Below are positions 15,366 to 24,052 of a stretch of 64,000 bases of DNA, piece after piece. The stretch spans positions 372,001 through 436,000 of the forward strand of contig NZ_CANLSU010000001.1 of assembly GCF_947493875.1 (NCBI RefSeq). Reading direction: 5' to 3'. The number at the start of each line of letters is the position of its first letter. Position 1 is the first letter of the stretch. Under the pieces are notes generated by a model, which was given only the letters and a program-made list of their open reading frames with translations, searched no databases and was not told the origin of the DNA. The translations under genes were made by a program, and so were the position numbers. This DNA is from an uncultured Marinococcus sp. (GTDB taxonomy: Bacteria > Bacillota > Bacilli > Bacillales > Marinococcaceae).

Positions 15366-16862
15366 TTACCGCTGTCGTTCAAGAGCGGCAAACGACTGGC
15401 CGCTGATTGATTCAAATACATGAATCCCGCTCATAGTAACGGCCATCGTACTGGCGCCCGGAAAAATGGAATCTCCGCAGAACCAAACGTTTTCAAGCGG
15501 GGACCGGTGGGACAAGGGATGAAAAAACACGTTTTTTCTCGTCTGCGGGAATCCGCCAACCATGCCGCGGGGACGTTTGGTATAGCGTTCCCAGGCGTGC
15601 GGGGCTCCGGGAAGGACCCGCTCCGGCTGGACAGGCAGGCCGGCTTCCTGGATTTTTTCTGTAAGCGCCGTGGTAACTGCTGACTTTCTTTCTTCATATA
15701 ACGACAAATCCTCCCAGTATTCGGGCGGGGTGTGAGTGGATACGGTAAATGTACGTTCACCTTCAGGGGCCCGGACGCGGTCGTCCGGTGCCGATAATGA
15801 ATAAAACAGATGGCTTGAAATGCCGGGAAGCTTCTGGTCCCAGAGCAGCTGGTGAAATAACGCTTCTGGCGGTTCTGACGGCTCACAGACGCCGTATATG
15901 GAAAAGGTGCTCCAGATCGGCGTTTCCGATTTGGTCTGCCAGCGGCGGGTGAATTGTTTCCGCTCTTCAGGCTGAAACAGCGGGAGCGCGGCCTGTACAG
16001 GAATGTTTAACACCAGGTGATCAGCGCTTGTCTTCCGGTCCTGGTGGTCAATAACTGTCCATGTGCCGTCATCATTTCTTTCTACAGCCTGGATGCGGCG
16101 GCGTTTTTGCATAGAAGCCCCGTGACGCTCACCTGCTTCTTTTAACTGTTCGGCCATACGGTAGAGCCCGCCGTATACATAGGAAGCGCCCTGATGGTAT
16201 AAATCGAGGGCGTACAATCCAAGCAGGGCAGGAGCGTGGCGGCTGCTTGTCTGCAGGCTGTCCAGGAGCTGCCCGTCAATATACTGGTGCACCTCGGTGT
16301 CCTGCAGACCATAGTACCGCAGCACGTCTTCGGTGGAGGCGGCAAGCCAGCGGACAGCGCCGAGGATGCCGGGCCTGAGCGCCTGCACAGAACGAATGAA
16401 ATCAGCGGGCTTTTGCATTGGGAGGACTGGAAGGTGATGGATCAGCTTACGCAGCTCCTCCCCAATACGGAAAATATAGCGGTATAGCGAACGGATGCTG
16501 TCTGCTGAGGAAGGAAACAACCGGCAGAGAGTATCGATATGCTTTTCCCGCGAAGAGTAGAGAGGGAGAGTAAATGAAGGAGCGTGCACCTGCATAATGG
16601 TTTCAAGACGCTCGTGTTTTGGGACTGGCTCCCCGAGATAGGTGAAAACCCGGTGATGAAGCCCGTCCGGCTGCTGCAGACCGAGGCCGAGAGTAGCGCC
16701 GACAGGGAACAGGTACGGCTTGTGCGTGAACTTGCCGGCGCACCCGCCCCATTCATTGGAAGCTTCAAATAAAGTGACGTCATAACGGTGACGGGCGAGC
16801 AGAGCAGCCGTTGTAAGCCCGCCGAAGCCTCCGCCAATAACAATGACAGATGGTCGATTCAT
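15366..16862 (-). CDS. Carotenoid desaturase-like FAD oxidoreductase
   Basis: 498 residues. The N-terminal FAD motif VIVIGGGFGGLTTAALLARHRYDVTLFEASNEWGGCAGKF and the C-terminal WFCGDSIFPGASTMAVTMSG are the two ends of the phytoene desaturase/CrtI-CrtN-CrtO superfamily. Such enzymes desaturate or oxidise carotenoids, and pigments are common in halophilic bacilli. No squalene or phytoene synthase is nearby, so a different substrate is possible. The start lies 29 codons inside the longest frame because AGGAGGAG is 6 nt before this ATG, and the longer version would overlap divergent ylbG. Confidence 0.78.
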   Translation of the reverse strand: MNRPSVIVIGGGFGGLTTAALLARHRYDVTLFEASNEWGGCAGKFTHKPYLFPVGATLGLGLQQPDGLHHRVFTYLGEPVPKHERLETIMQVHAPSFTLPLYSSREKHIDTLCRLFPSSADSIRSLYRYIFRIGEELRKLIHHLPVLPMQKPADFIRSVQALRPGILGAVRWLAASTEDVLRYYGLQDTEVHQYIDGQLLDSLQTSSRHAPALLGLYALDLYHQGASYVYGGLYRMAEQLKEAGERHGASMQKRRRIQAVERNDDGTWTVIDHQDRKTSADHLVLNIPVQAALPLFQPEERKQFTRRWQTKSETPIWSTFSIYGVCEPSEPPEALFHQLLWDQKLPGISSHLFYSLSAPDDRVRAPEGERTFTVSTHTPPEYWEDLSLYEERKSAVTTALTEKIQEAGLPVQPERVLPGAPHAWERYTKRPRGMVGGFPQTRKNVFFHPLSHRSPLENVWFCGDSIFPGASTMAVTMSGIHVFESISGQSFAALERQR

Positions 16863-16943
16863 GTTACTCCTCCTAGACAGCATTGCCCTTTTTTCTTTTG
16901 ACATGCTAGACTTAACGAAAATCACGCGAAAGGATGTGCTTTC

Positions 16944-17216
16944 ATGCATCAGCCGAGAATTGGTGTAGCCGTTTGGATTAAATCTGTCAAACAGGCGAGA
17001 CAGCTGAGAAAGTACGGATTAGTGCACTACGTTTCAAAACAAATGAAATACGCAGTAATATATGTGGATCAGGAAAATGTCGATACAGCTATGAGCCAAA
17101 TCGGGAATCTTGGTTTTGTGGAAAGAGTGGAACGTTCGGAAAAACCATTTATTCCGCTAGAATACCACAAGGTCGAAAAAGAAAGCCAACCGCAGGATGA
17201 CAGCATTGGAATATAA
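16944..17216 (+). CDS. ylbG: YlbG family protein (UPF0298/DUF2129)
   Basis: 90 residues matching the small cytosolic YlbG family of Firmicutes (IGVAVWIKSVKQARQLRKYGLVHYVSKQMKYAVIYVDQENVD). No biochemical function is established. In B. subtilis it follows ylbF and precedes rsmD (ylbH). Here ylbF is about 11 kb upstream and an MFS gene separates it from rsmD. The ATG follows AAAGGATGTG. The charged C-terminal tail is not conserved. Confidence 0.92.
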   Translation: MHQPRIGVAVWIKSVKQARQLRKYGLVHYVSKQMKYAVIYVDQENVDTAMSQIGNLGFVERVERSEKPFIPLEYHKVEKESQPQDDSIGI

Positions 17217-17231
17217 ATAAGGCTCCTTTTA

Positions 17232-17260
17232 TTGTCCGTGGGGAGACGCTGTTTTATAAT
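17232..17260 (+). promoter_or_regulatory. MFS gene promoter
   Basis: TTGTCC (17232-17237), a 17-bp spacer and a perfect TATAAT (17255-17260) lie 30 bp before the MFS start codon. Confidence 0.8.
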
Positions 17261-17289
17261 AAGGGAGGCAGAAAGAAGGGACCTCTCTT

Positions 17290-18489
17290 ATGGTAAGATG
17301 GAGAAAAAATTTATATATATTAATGGCAGCCCAATTTTTTGTAATGGCAGCCATGACGATGATCGTTCCGTTCCTGCCGCTGTATCTGCAGGAGCTTGGA
17401 GTCACAGACCCTGGGCAGATAAGTATCTGGTCAGGTGTTATTTTTGGCGTCAATTTTTTAACGGCATTTTTATTTGCCCCGCTCTGGGGTAAAATTGCAG
17501 ACAGACAGGGCCGTAAGCTGATGGTGCTCCGGTCCGGATTCGGGATGGCAATAGTAATGGTACTGATGGGATTTGCCACCGGTCCATGGAGTTTGTTTTT
17601 CCTGAGAATGCTAAACGGGACCATCAGCGGCTTTATCCCTGCTTCGATTGCGCTCGTGTCTACAAACACACCGAAGGAGTATGCAGGGCGTGCGCTCGGC
17701 ATGCTGCAGTCGGGCACTGTGGCAGGAACGATCTGCGGTCCGCTGATCGGCGGCCTTTTGGCAGACGCCTTTGGCTTCCGGGCTATATTTAACATTACCG
17801 GACTCGGCATCGCCGTGGCGGCGGTTGCTGTTTTGTTTTTAGTGAAGGAAGATTTCGAGAAACCTGAGCAGGCTGAGAAAACGAAAACGAGTGATGATTT
17901 CAAAAGGATTGCAGGCGTGCAGCCTATGATCCCTCTGTATACCGTTATTTTTCTTGTGCAGTTCGCACTGATCGGAGTCAATCCGCTCATTTCCGTATTT
18001 GTTGGTGAACTGAGCGGCAGAGAGGAAAATGCTTTTTACGCTGGTCTGGCTGTGGCTTCCCTGGGAGTAGCGAACATGCTTGCTTCGCCAAAGCTTGGTA
18101 AACTCAGTGATACGAAAGGGGCGCAATATGTGCTGTTCGGTTCGTTAATCGGTGCAGTGCTCCTTTCCATACCGCAGGCGTTTGTAACAAACCTTTGGCA
18201 GCTGATTGCTGCACGTTTTTTTGTTGGTCTGTGTCTTGGCGGTCTTCTGCCGGCGGCTAACACGTTAATCCGCCAGCTGTCCCCCCAGGGGATGGAAAGC
18301 AGAGCCTACGGCTTTTCCAACAGTTTTTTGTTTCTGGGAAATATGCTTGGACCGGCCGCCGGAGGGCTGGTCAGCGCCGCTCTTGGTATGCGAGGTTTAT
18401 TTTTAATCAGTGCCGCCATATTGGGTGCTGCTGTATTTGTTATGTACAAAAAGGTGATTCCAAAGCTGGCGCAGCGCACAGAATCATAG
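17290..18489 (+). CDS. MFS drug-efflux-type transporter
   Basis: 399 residues with 12 predicted membrane helices. The loop 2-3 motif is GKIADRQGRKLMVLRS (GxxxDRxGRR type), and the motif C-like TVAGTICGPLIGGLLADAFGFRAIF in helix 5 marks drug:H+ antiporters of the DHA1 group. The substrate is not predictable. The ATG has AAGGG about 9 nt upstream and its own promoter. It is inserted between ylbG and rsmD relative to B. subtilis. The 15-nt gap to rsmD suggests partial cotranscription. Confidence 0.88.
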   Translation: MVRWRKNLYILMAAQFFVMAAMTMIVPFLPLYLQELGVTDPGQISIWSGVIFGVNFLTAFLFAPLWGKIADRQGRKLMVLRSGFGMAIVMVLMGFATGPWSLFFLRMLNGTISGFIPASIALVSTNTPKEYAGRALGMLQSGTVAGTICGPLIGGLLADAFGFRAIFNITGLGIAVAAVAVLFLVKEDFEKPEQAEKTKTSDDFKRIAGVQPMIPLYTVIFLVQFALIGVNPLISVFVGELSGREENAFYAGLAVASLGVANMLASPKLGKLSDTKGAQYVLFGSLIGAVLLSIPQAFVTNLWQLIAARFFVGLCLGGLLPAANTLIRQLSPQGMESRAYGFSNSFLFLGNMLGPAAGGLVSAALGMRGLFLISAAILGAAVFVMYKKVIPKLAQRTES

Positions 18490-18504
18490 AGTGAGGCGAA
18501 ACGT

Positions 18505-19077
18505 ATGAGAGTGATAGCAGGAGAGCTTAAAGGGCGGAGGCTGAAAGCGGTGCCCGGGCAGGGCACACGGCCGACATCCGATAAAGTGAAAGAGGCATTG
18601 TTTCATAAGCTGGGCCCTTTTTTTACTGAGCAGGAAACGGTCCTTGATTTGTTTGCCGGCACCGGAAACCTCGGAATTGAGGCGCTCAGCAGAGGGTGCG
18701 GTTCAGCTGTTTTTGTCGACAAAGCCCAGAGCGCGGTTACGGCCGTCCGGGCTAATATTGACGCGCTCGCACTGGGCGGCCGCGCGGAGGTTTACCGTTC
18801 GGAAGCCTCTAAAGCACTGGATCGTCTTGAGAGCCGGGGACGGCAATTTGATCTGATTTTTTTTGATCCTCCTTATGCAGAAGAAAAAGCAGGGCAGCTG
18901 GTGGAAAAAATACTGGACTGCTCTGTGTTAAAAGAAGATGGAATGCTTATATGGGAGCACGCCGCAGCAAAATCAGCAGCGTTTGACGAACGTCTGTCTG
19001 TATATGCAGAAAAAAATTACGGAGATACCACACTGACAATATTACAGCTGGCAGGAGGCGCTAAAAATGGCGAATAA
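18505..19077 (+). CDS. rsmD: 16S rRNA (guanine-966-N2) methyltransferase RsmD
   Basis: 190 residues (YlbH). An N-terminal [33 protein letters not shown] signature is followed by the SAM motif [19 protein letters not shown] and the catalytic DPPY in [14 protein letters not shown]. It methylates G966 of 16S rRNA in the assembled small subunit. The gene overlaps coaD by 11 nt, as in many Bacillaceae. Confidence 0.95.
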   Translation: MRVIAGELKGRRLKAVPGQGTRPTSDKVKEALFHKLGPFFTEQETVLDLFAGTGNLGIEALSRGCGSAVFVDKAQSAVTAVRANIDALALGGRAEVYRSEASKALDRLESRGRQFDLIFFDPPYAEEKAGQLVEKILDCSVLKEDGMLIWEHAAAKSAAFDERLSVYAEKNYGDTTLTILQLAGGAKNGE

Positions 19078-19561
19078 AGCAATTTATCCAGGAAGCTTTG
19101 ATCCGGTTACGAACGGACATCTGGACATCATCGAACGGGCGTACAATGTATTTGACCATGTGGTGGTGGCAGTACTGCATAACCGGAAAAAAGAACCGTT
19201 CTTTTCCATTGATCAGCGGGTGAAGCTGATAGAAGAATCAGTCAAGCATATGCCCGGAGTGGAAGTGGATGCTTTTCACGGGCTTCTAGTGGATTATGTA
19301 AAAGAAATAAAAGCTGATACGATCGTAAGGGGACTCCGGGCGGTTTCTGATTTTGAATATGAAATGCAGGCAGCGTCAATAAACAGAAAACTCGAACCCG
19401 GCGTGGAAACGTTTTTTATGATGACAAATCACCAGTACTCTTATCTGAGCTCGAGTATTGTTAAAGAAGTAGCGGAATACGGAGCGGACGTATCCGGACT
19501 TGTGCCTGCGCACGTAGAAGACGCGCTTAGAGAACAGTTTGAGAAGAAAAACCGGGGATAA
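19067..19561 (+). CDS. coaD: Phosphopantetheine adenylyltransferase
   Basis: Penultimate CoA step: transfers AMP from ATP to 4'-phosphopantetheine. 164 residues. Visible are the nucleotidyltransferase motif [19 protein letters not shown] (TxGH-type), [14 protein letters not shown] and the ATP-binding [11 protein letters not shown] near the C-terminus. It overlaps rsmD. The ylbJ and ylbK genes that follow it in B. subtilis are missing. Confidence 0.97.
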   Translation: MANKAIYPGSFDPVTNGHLDIIERAYNVFDHVVVAVLHNRKKEPFFSIDQRVKLIEESVKHMPGVEVDAFHGLLVDYVKEIKADTIVRGLRAVSDFEYEMQAASINRKLEPGVETFFMMTNHQYSYLSSSIVKEVAEYGADVSGLVPAHVEDALREQFEKKNRG

Positions 19562-19634
19562 AAGTGCGATTCATTGTAATTCCCATTCAGTCCTTCGTGT
19601 GATGAAGAATAATTGTTTATAAAGGATGAAGATC

Positions 19635-20696
19635 ATGTATCGCACCCGAAGCAGGAAGAAGCGGCGGATTATCACTGCAGCTGTGATAGCAGCTGTGGTG
19701 CTTATATTAACTCAGGTGCCTCTTCCGTACTATTATATACAGCCTGGATCAGCAGTCAGTTTGTCTTCGGTGGTGGAAGTGGAGCAGGGAGCAGAGGAAT
19801 CCGGTGAAATGTATTTAACGACTGTGTTTCAGCAGGGTGCTACGCCGGCACTTGCTTTATGGTCCGTATTTTCTCCGTACCGCGAGCTTTCCCCGAAAAA
19901 TTCCTACCAGTTTGAAGATGAAAGTGAAGAGGAATTTTTTGAACGTCAGCGCCAGGTGATGGAGGCCTCCCAGGAGTCTGCAGAAATAGCAGCGTATGAA
20001 GCGGCCGGAAAAACTGTCAATGTGGAGTATCGCGGAGTGAGGGTTGCGGACTTTATTGAGGGGATGGACGCGGCAGAAAAGCTGGAGGAGGGCGACCTGA
20101 TACAGGCGGTTGATGGAAAAGAAACCCGGACGCTTGAAGAGTTGAACAATGAGATTGCAAACATCGAAGCCGGCGAAGAAGCAATGATCACCTTCCGGCG
20201 GAATAAAAAGCAGATGGAAGCAGAGATTGCCGTGGAATCGTTTCCGGCTTCGACCGGAGAGGAGGAAAACTCCGGCCTTGGAATACTTTATCCCTATACG
20301 GAAAGAACTGTTTCTCTTGATCCGGAGGTTACGATCGACGCAGGATCTATCGGAGGACCATCCGCAGGTTTGATGTTTGCACTTGAAGTATACAATCAGC
20401 TCACCGAAGAAGATCTTACAGACGGAGAGAAAATAGCCGGTACCGGTACCATTGATGAACAGGGCGTAGTCGGTCCGATTGGCGGAATAGACAAAAAAAT
20501 CGTGGCGGCGGACAAAAAGAATATAGATGTCTTTTTTGCCCCTGCGTCCGGCATGGCTTCGCCGTCCAATTACGAAATTGCCAGACAGACGGCGGAAAAC
20601 ATCGGTACTGATATGAAAATCGTACCGGTGGAATCATTTGATGAAGCTTTAAACTATCTAACAGATGAGCAGAAAATGGCTGAAAGCAAATCTTAG
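19635..20696 (+). CDS. ylbL: YlbL family PDZ / Lon-like S16 serine protease
   Basis: 353 residues with one N-terminal membrane anchor (about 12-30) and an extracytoplasmic part. A PDZ domain (about 130-205; GVRVADFIEGMDAAEKLEEGDLIQAVDG) is followed by a Lon-type protease domain (about 230-340). The nucleophile is Ser243 in GGPSAGL and the likely Lys is Lys288 in GPIGGIDKK, giving a Ser-Lys dyad. B. subtilis YlbL has been linked with clearing the SOS division inhibitor YneA together with CtpA. The start was placed at the ATG 9 nt after AAAGG. The 3' end overlaps the convergent tmcAL by 4 nt. Confidence 0.9.
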   Translation: MYRTRSRKKRRIITAAVIAAVVLILTQVPLPYYYIQPGSAVSLSSVVEVEQGAEESGEMYLTTVFQQGATPALALWSVFSPYRELSPKNSYQFEDESEEEFFERQRQVMEASQESAEIAAYEAAGKTVNVEYRGVRVADFIEGMDAAEKLEEGDLIQAVDGKETRTLEELNNEIANIEAGEEAMITFRRNKKQMEAEIAVESFPASTGEEENSGLGILYPYTERTVSLDPEVTIDAGSIGGPSAGLMFALEVYNQLTEEDLTDGEKIAGTGTIDEQGVVGPIGGIDKKIVAADKKNIDVFFAPASGMASPSNYEIARQTAENIGTDMKIVPVESFDEALNYLTDEQKMAESKS

Positions 20697-21889
20697 AAAA
20701 GCAGAAGGGGCGGAAGGTCATAATCCTTTCGCCATTCTTTTTGTCTTTCAGCAGGCGAAAGTAAAAGCGCATAAGCATTATCGGCGCGTTCGCCGAGGGC
20801 GAGCTGCGGTGTTTTTTTACTGCTCATTTTCGTATAAAGAGGTACGGATATATGTTTTTTTGCCTGGTTTAAATAGAGGCGGCCCTGCGCGTTCATGCCC
20901 AGAATCCGTATATGATCAACGTTCTGGCCGTCAGAGGCTGCAGTGGCTTCATCCTTTGTCAGGCCGGTCAGTATATGCACAGCGGTCCGCTGAAGACGTG
21001 TCAATGTATAACGCTTCGTTTTTACCAGGTGCAGCCACTGCTCAAAAGCGTCTGCTTCTTTCATCAGCCGCTTCATACGGTTATGAAGGCCTTCAGACAT
21101 ATCATAGTGGGAAGCAAGCTCTGTATCGGAGGCAGTTACCATCTTGGCCTGCAGGATAGAAAAATAGTCCTCCCAAAACCGAAGACGCGGCAGCTGGGTA
21201 AGAATGCGTCTGGAGGCTTCGGGAATAAATGAACTGATGTCTTTCCCCTGCTGAAGCATCCGCCGCAGGCTGGTGGCACTCGCGATAGAAGCATCCTGCG
21301 GAGAAACGTCGTGATAGGAAGCACCTTTTCGTTTTACGGTGTCAATCCGGAGCTCTGGGTAAGCCTTTGCTGCAGCTTTTGTGTAATGGAAGCCAAGAAT
21401 ATTGTTTGGCTGGCTTAAGTCCGGCAGGAAGCCCGGGGCCTCTAAGTCTCTGTATGCCAGCTCGTTAGCTTTAGCATAGCTGCACCCTCCCTGAATATGA
21501 AAGCGGACACGCTCATCAAAACGGTCCTGGTGCGCGTAAAGAAAATCGACAAGCTTTATAAATGGGGCGGATTCTCCGTGCTCGCTTCCGAAATTTAAAT
21601 CAGTAACGCCGAGTTCCCTGCAAATGGAAACAGCCCCGGCAGCAAATATGTCAGCATGCTGGCAGGCAAACATATATGGAAGCTCGACAACAAGGTCAGC
21701 CCCGCTTGCGACAGCCATTTCCGCCCGTTCCCTTTTAGGAACGAGAGCAGGCTCGCCCCGTTGAAGAAAAGGGCCGCTCATAATACATACGACTATATCG
21801 GCCTTACTCTGGACAGCGGCCTGTTTGAGGTGATACAGGTGGCCGTTGTGAAAAGGATTGTATTCGACAACCACTCCTAGAACGTTCAT
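20693..21889 (-). CDS. tmcAL: tRNA(Met) cytidine acetate ligase TmcAL
   Basis: 398 residues (YlbM). An N-terminal nucleotidyltransferase fold carries VVEYNPFHNGHLYHLKQA (HIGH-like) and IMSGPFLQRGEPALVPK. LGFHYTKAA and the downstream helical domain complete the DUF795 family. It makes ac4C34 in elongator tRNA-Met using acetate and ATP. The start was set at the seventh codon of the longest frame because AGGCGG sits 8 nt upstream. It is transcribed against ylbL. Confidence 0.93.
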   Translation of the reverse strand: MNVLGVVVEYNPFHNGHLYHLKQAAVQSKADIVVCIMSGPFLQRGEPALVPKRERAEMAVASGADLVVELPYMFACQHADIFAAGAVSICRELGVTDLNFGSEHGESAPFIKLVDFLYAHQDRFDERVRFHIQGGCSYAKANELAYRDLEAPGFLPDLSQPNNILGFHYTKAAAKAYPELRIDTVKRKGASYHDVSPQDASIASATSLRRMLQQGKDISSFIPEASRRILTQLPRLRFWEDYFSILQAKMVTASDTELASHYDMSEGLHNRMKRLMKEADAFEQWLHLVKTKRYTLTRLQRTAVHILTGLTKDEATAASDGQNVDHIRILGMNAQGRLYLNQAKKHISVPLYTKMSSKKTPQLALGERADNAYALLLSPAERQKEWRKDYDLPPLLLF

Positions 21890-22002
21890 TAAAAGTCCGC
21901 CTTTCAATTAGGGTATTTCGGGATATATCGCTTTTCACGTTTCTTTATTCATGATACGATGTTTTTCGAGAGTTCAAAAGGGTTTACTGTAAAGAAAAAA
22001 TG

Positions 22003-22031
22003 TTGACAAAGGACGTTTCGATGGATATAAT
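22003..22031 (+). promoter_or_regulatory. Consensus SigA promoter of ylbN-rpmF
   Basis: TTGACA (22003-22008), a 17-bp spacer and TATAAT (22026-22031) match the SigA consensus at all twelve positions. It lies 27 bp before the ylbN start, in keeping with high expression of a ribosomal protein gene. Confidence 0.93.
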
Positions 22032-22058
22032 TACTCTTGTTGTCTGGAGGTGGATCCG

Positions 22059-22601
22059 ATGAAATGGGGTATCCAGCAGTTACTTTCAAAAAAGCACGAA
22101 CAGGCGTTTAACATCGAAGGAGACGCAGATGTTTCAGAGATGGTTGAGCGCGATAAAGAACTACGGGATATCAGTGCCGTGCATGTGCAGGGTGAAGGGA
22201 CCATCGTTGAAGAAACCTTTCATGTACACCTGCGGCTGACGGGAACTATGATACTTCCATGTGCACGCACGCTCGCAGACGTCCATCATCCGTTTGATGT
22301 AGAAATGTTTGAAGCATTTCGGCTGGACGGGATGCCGGCGGACGAAGAAAACGTTAACGAACACGAGCCAGAAGATGGTTTTGTCGATCTTCTCCCATAT
22401 ATTAAAGAAAACATTTTCCTTGAAATGCCGCTTAGAGTCTTTGCAAAGGAAGGGGACGGTGAGCCGCTTGCTCCCCAGAGCGGAGACGACTGGCGGGTAA
22501 TCTCGGAGGATGAATTAATAAAGGAACGGGAGCAGGAAGCTCCTAAAGTTGATCCGAGAATGGCTGATTTATCGAAGTATTTCGATAAAGGCTCCAGCTG
22601 A
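22059..22601 (+). CDS. ylbN: YlbN/YceD family DUF177 protein
   Basis: 180 residues of the DUF177 family, almost always directly upstream of rpmF. It carries the conserved central ALADVHHPFD-type stretch (LTGTMILPCARTLADVHHPFDVEMFEAF) and the C-terminal KVDPRMADLSKYF. In plants and E. coli family members take part in 23S rRNA accumulation. The role in Bacillus is unproven. The ATG has GGAGG 8 nt upstream. The slightly longer GTG start at 22050 lies inside that ribosome site and is rejected. Confidence 0.92.
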   Translation: MKWGIQQLLSKKHEQAFNIEGDADVSEMVERDKELRDISAVHVQGEGTIVEETFHVHLRLTGTMILPCARTLADVHHPFDVEMFEAFRLDGMPADEENVNEHEPEDGFVDLLPYIKENIFLEMPLRVFAKEGDGEPLAPQSGDDWRVISEDELIKEREQEAPKVDPRMADLSKYFDKGSS

Positions 22602-22655
22602 TCCAAAATCATTCACTGGTTGGAATAATCTTTATCTTATAAGGAGGTGGGAATC

Positions 22656-22829
22656 ATGGCAGTACCTTTTAGACGTACTTCTAAGACCCGTAAACGTATG
22701 CGCAGAGCTCATCAAAAAGTAGCAGTACCAGGTATGGTAGAATGCGAACAATGCGGAGAGCAGAAACTATCTCACCGTGTGTGCAGAAATTGCGGTTCTT
22801 ACAAAGGCGAAACAGTTGTAGAAAAGTAA
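22656..22829 (+). CDS. rpmF: 50S ribosomal protein L32
   Basis: 57 residues: [20 protein letters not shown], then a zinc-ribbon CxxC...CxxC ([18 protein letters not shown]). This is the zinc-binding (C+) L32 form. Four cysteines are intact. The start ATG has AAGGAGGTGG 5 nt upstream. It is cotranscribed with ylbN and ends in a strong terminator. Confidence 0.98.
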   Translation: MAVPFRRTSKTRKRMRRAHQKVAVPGMVECEQCGEQKLSHRVCRNCGSYKGETVVEK

Positions 22830-22831
22830 TA

Positions 22832-22870
22832 AAAAAAGCAGGGTGCCAAAGATGGCACCCTGCTTTTTTT
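22832..22870 (+). terminator. rpmF terminator
   Basis: The perfect 16-bp stem AAAAAAGCAGGGTGCC (22832-22847) / GGCACCCTGCTTTTTT (22854-22869) has a 6-nt loop and a T-run. Confidence 0.95.
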
Positions 22871-22894
22871 ATATAGATGCTAAAGAGCAGGATA

Positions 22895-23413
22895 TTACGA
22901 TTCGGTATCAGAAAGAGGCGGTTCTGCAGTTAATTCTTCTGCTTTTTGCGGCTGTACCCCTTTTGGATACCATACGTATGGGTTTTCACCACGGTCTCTG
23001 ACCGGGTTATATTCTGCGGGCTCAAAACCCATTTTCAGCCAGAAATCATCCGAACGCTGGCGCGCGTTTGTTTTCACTGGCAGTTCAAAGCTTTTTGCGT
23101 AGTTGACAAGCTCTTCTCCGAAGCCGCGACCCCGGTAAGGCTCGAGTACTTCGAGCTTCCAAAGCTCAAGGTAATCCTGCGGGGGATCGAAGAAACGGTC
23201 ATATTTGCCGGTGATTGTATATAAACACATACGTGCAACCAGACGGTCTCCAAAATAGATGCCGTAAAATGGGGAACGGCTGTCGTTTTCCATAATGTTT
23301 TCTTCGAGCTCCTCCTGCATGGAAAGCTCCTGAGCGCCAACTTCTTTGAAGTTTTGAAATTCTTCTAGTGTCTTGTAGTTTATGAGTAAGGGTACAACTT
23401 CTATTCCACTCAT
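22895..23413 (-). CDS. ylbP: YlbP-like GNAT acetyltransferase
   Basis: 172 residues. The core GNAT domain has LVARMCLYTI, LWKLEVLEPYRGRGFGEELVNYAKS (acetyl-CoA binding R/Q-x-x-G-x-G/A motif) and DDFWLKMGFEPAEYNP. It corresponds in position and sequence to B. subtilis YlbP. The substrate is unknown. ylbO (rsfA), which separates rpmF and ylbP in B. subtilis, is absent. The start ATG lies 8 nt after GGAGG. The first six residues of the longest frame are therefore excluded. Confidence 0.88.
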   Translation of the reverse strand: MSGIEVVPLLINYKTLEEFQNFKEVGAQELSMQEELEENIMENDSRSPFYGIYFGDRLVARMCLYTITGKYDRFFDPPQDYLELWKLEVLEPYRGRGFGEELVNYAKSFELPVKTNARQRSDDFWLKMGFEPAEYNPVRDRGENPYVWYPKGVQPQKAEELTAEPPLSDTES

Positions 23414-23536
23414 GCGATTGGCCTCCTTCACTAATAACTTCCAACTTCATTATACACGAAAACGTTTTAAATCGAAAAGTGAAAAGTCGGTGTCCCCGAT
23501 CGCCGGATGCTACTAGTCCGGAGAGAAGAGATATGC

Positions 23537-23542
23537 TAAAAT
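23537..23542 (+). promoter_or_regulatory. Extended -10 promoter of DUF3397 gene
   Basis: TGCTAAAAT is an extended -10 (TG-N-TAAAAT). The surrounding 15-mer ATATGCTAAAATGCT is repeated exactly before lspA (45820-45834). No -35 is visible, as tolerated by extended -10 promoters. Confidence 0.6.
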
Positions 23543-23635
23543 GCTTGAGACATCTATAATTCATAAATAATATTGGTGTTTAATGTGATAGAGTTAAGAA
23601 AATGCGAGCAAACTGGATGAGGGAAAGTGACAAAC

Positions 23636-24019
23636 ATGCTACAGCAGATATATGGATGGTTAATGGAAGCAGCTCTGGCCTTTCCGCCGGCTTTTTGGTA
23701 CATAGCCTATCTGGTCACGGCAAAATTAACGAAAAGAAAAGCATACGCCTTCCGCGCTGCCTGTGATTCAACTACGCTGTTGTTTATTGCTTCGGTGCAC
23801 AGATGGTCCAGTGACCTGTGGAATGAATCCTATCTGTGGGTCATTTATTTAGTGATTCTGGCCAGTGCCATAGTGATATCCATTATCCATTATCATTCCC
23901 GGGAGGAGCTGGAATTTTTCCGGGTGCTGAAGGGCATATGGAGATGCAGCTTTTTTATATTTGCGGCAGGATATGTCCTGTTAGCCGGGTACTGGGTGTA
24001 TCTGCAGTTCACGGCATAG
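23636..24019 (+). CDS. DUF3397 family membrane protein
   Basis: About 127 residues with four hydrophobic helices: ALAFPPAFWYIAYLVTA, STTLLFIASVHRW, YLWVIYLVILASAIVISII, and CSFFIFAAGYVLLAGYWVYL. It occupies the place of the DUF3397 gene that precedes bshC in many Bacillaceae. The function is unknown. A GTG 9 nt upstream (23627) is an alternative start, but the ribosome site GAGGG is only 3 nt from it and 12 nt from the ATG, so either is imperfect. Confidence 0.75.
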   Translation: MLQQIYGWLMEAALAFPPAFWYIAYLVTAKLTKRKAYAFRAACDSTTLLFIASVHRWSSDLWNESYLWVIYLVILASAIVISIIHYHSREELEFFRVLKGIWRCSFFIFAAGYVLLAGYWVYLQFTA

Positions 24020-24052
24020 AACGGAGCAAGGCATAAAGGATGGTAGTTTGAT

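Noticed and set aside
15360-15370. Missing terminator between the convergent SDR and desaturase-like genes taken as a sign of a broken gene
   Set aside because: Both frames are complete with family C-termini. The stops merely abut.
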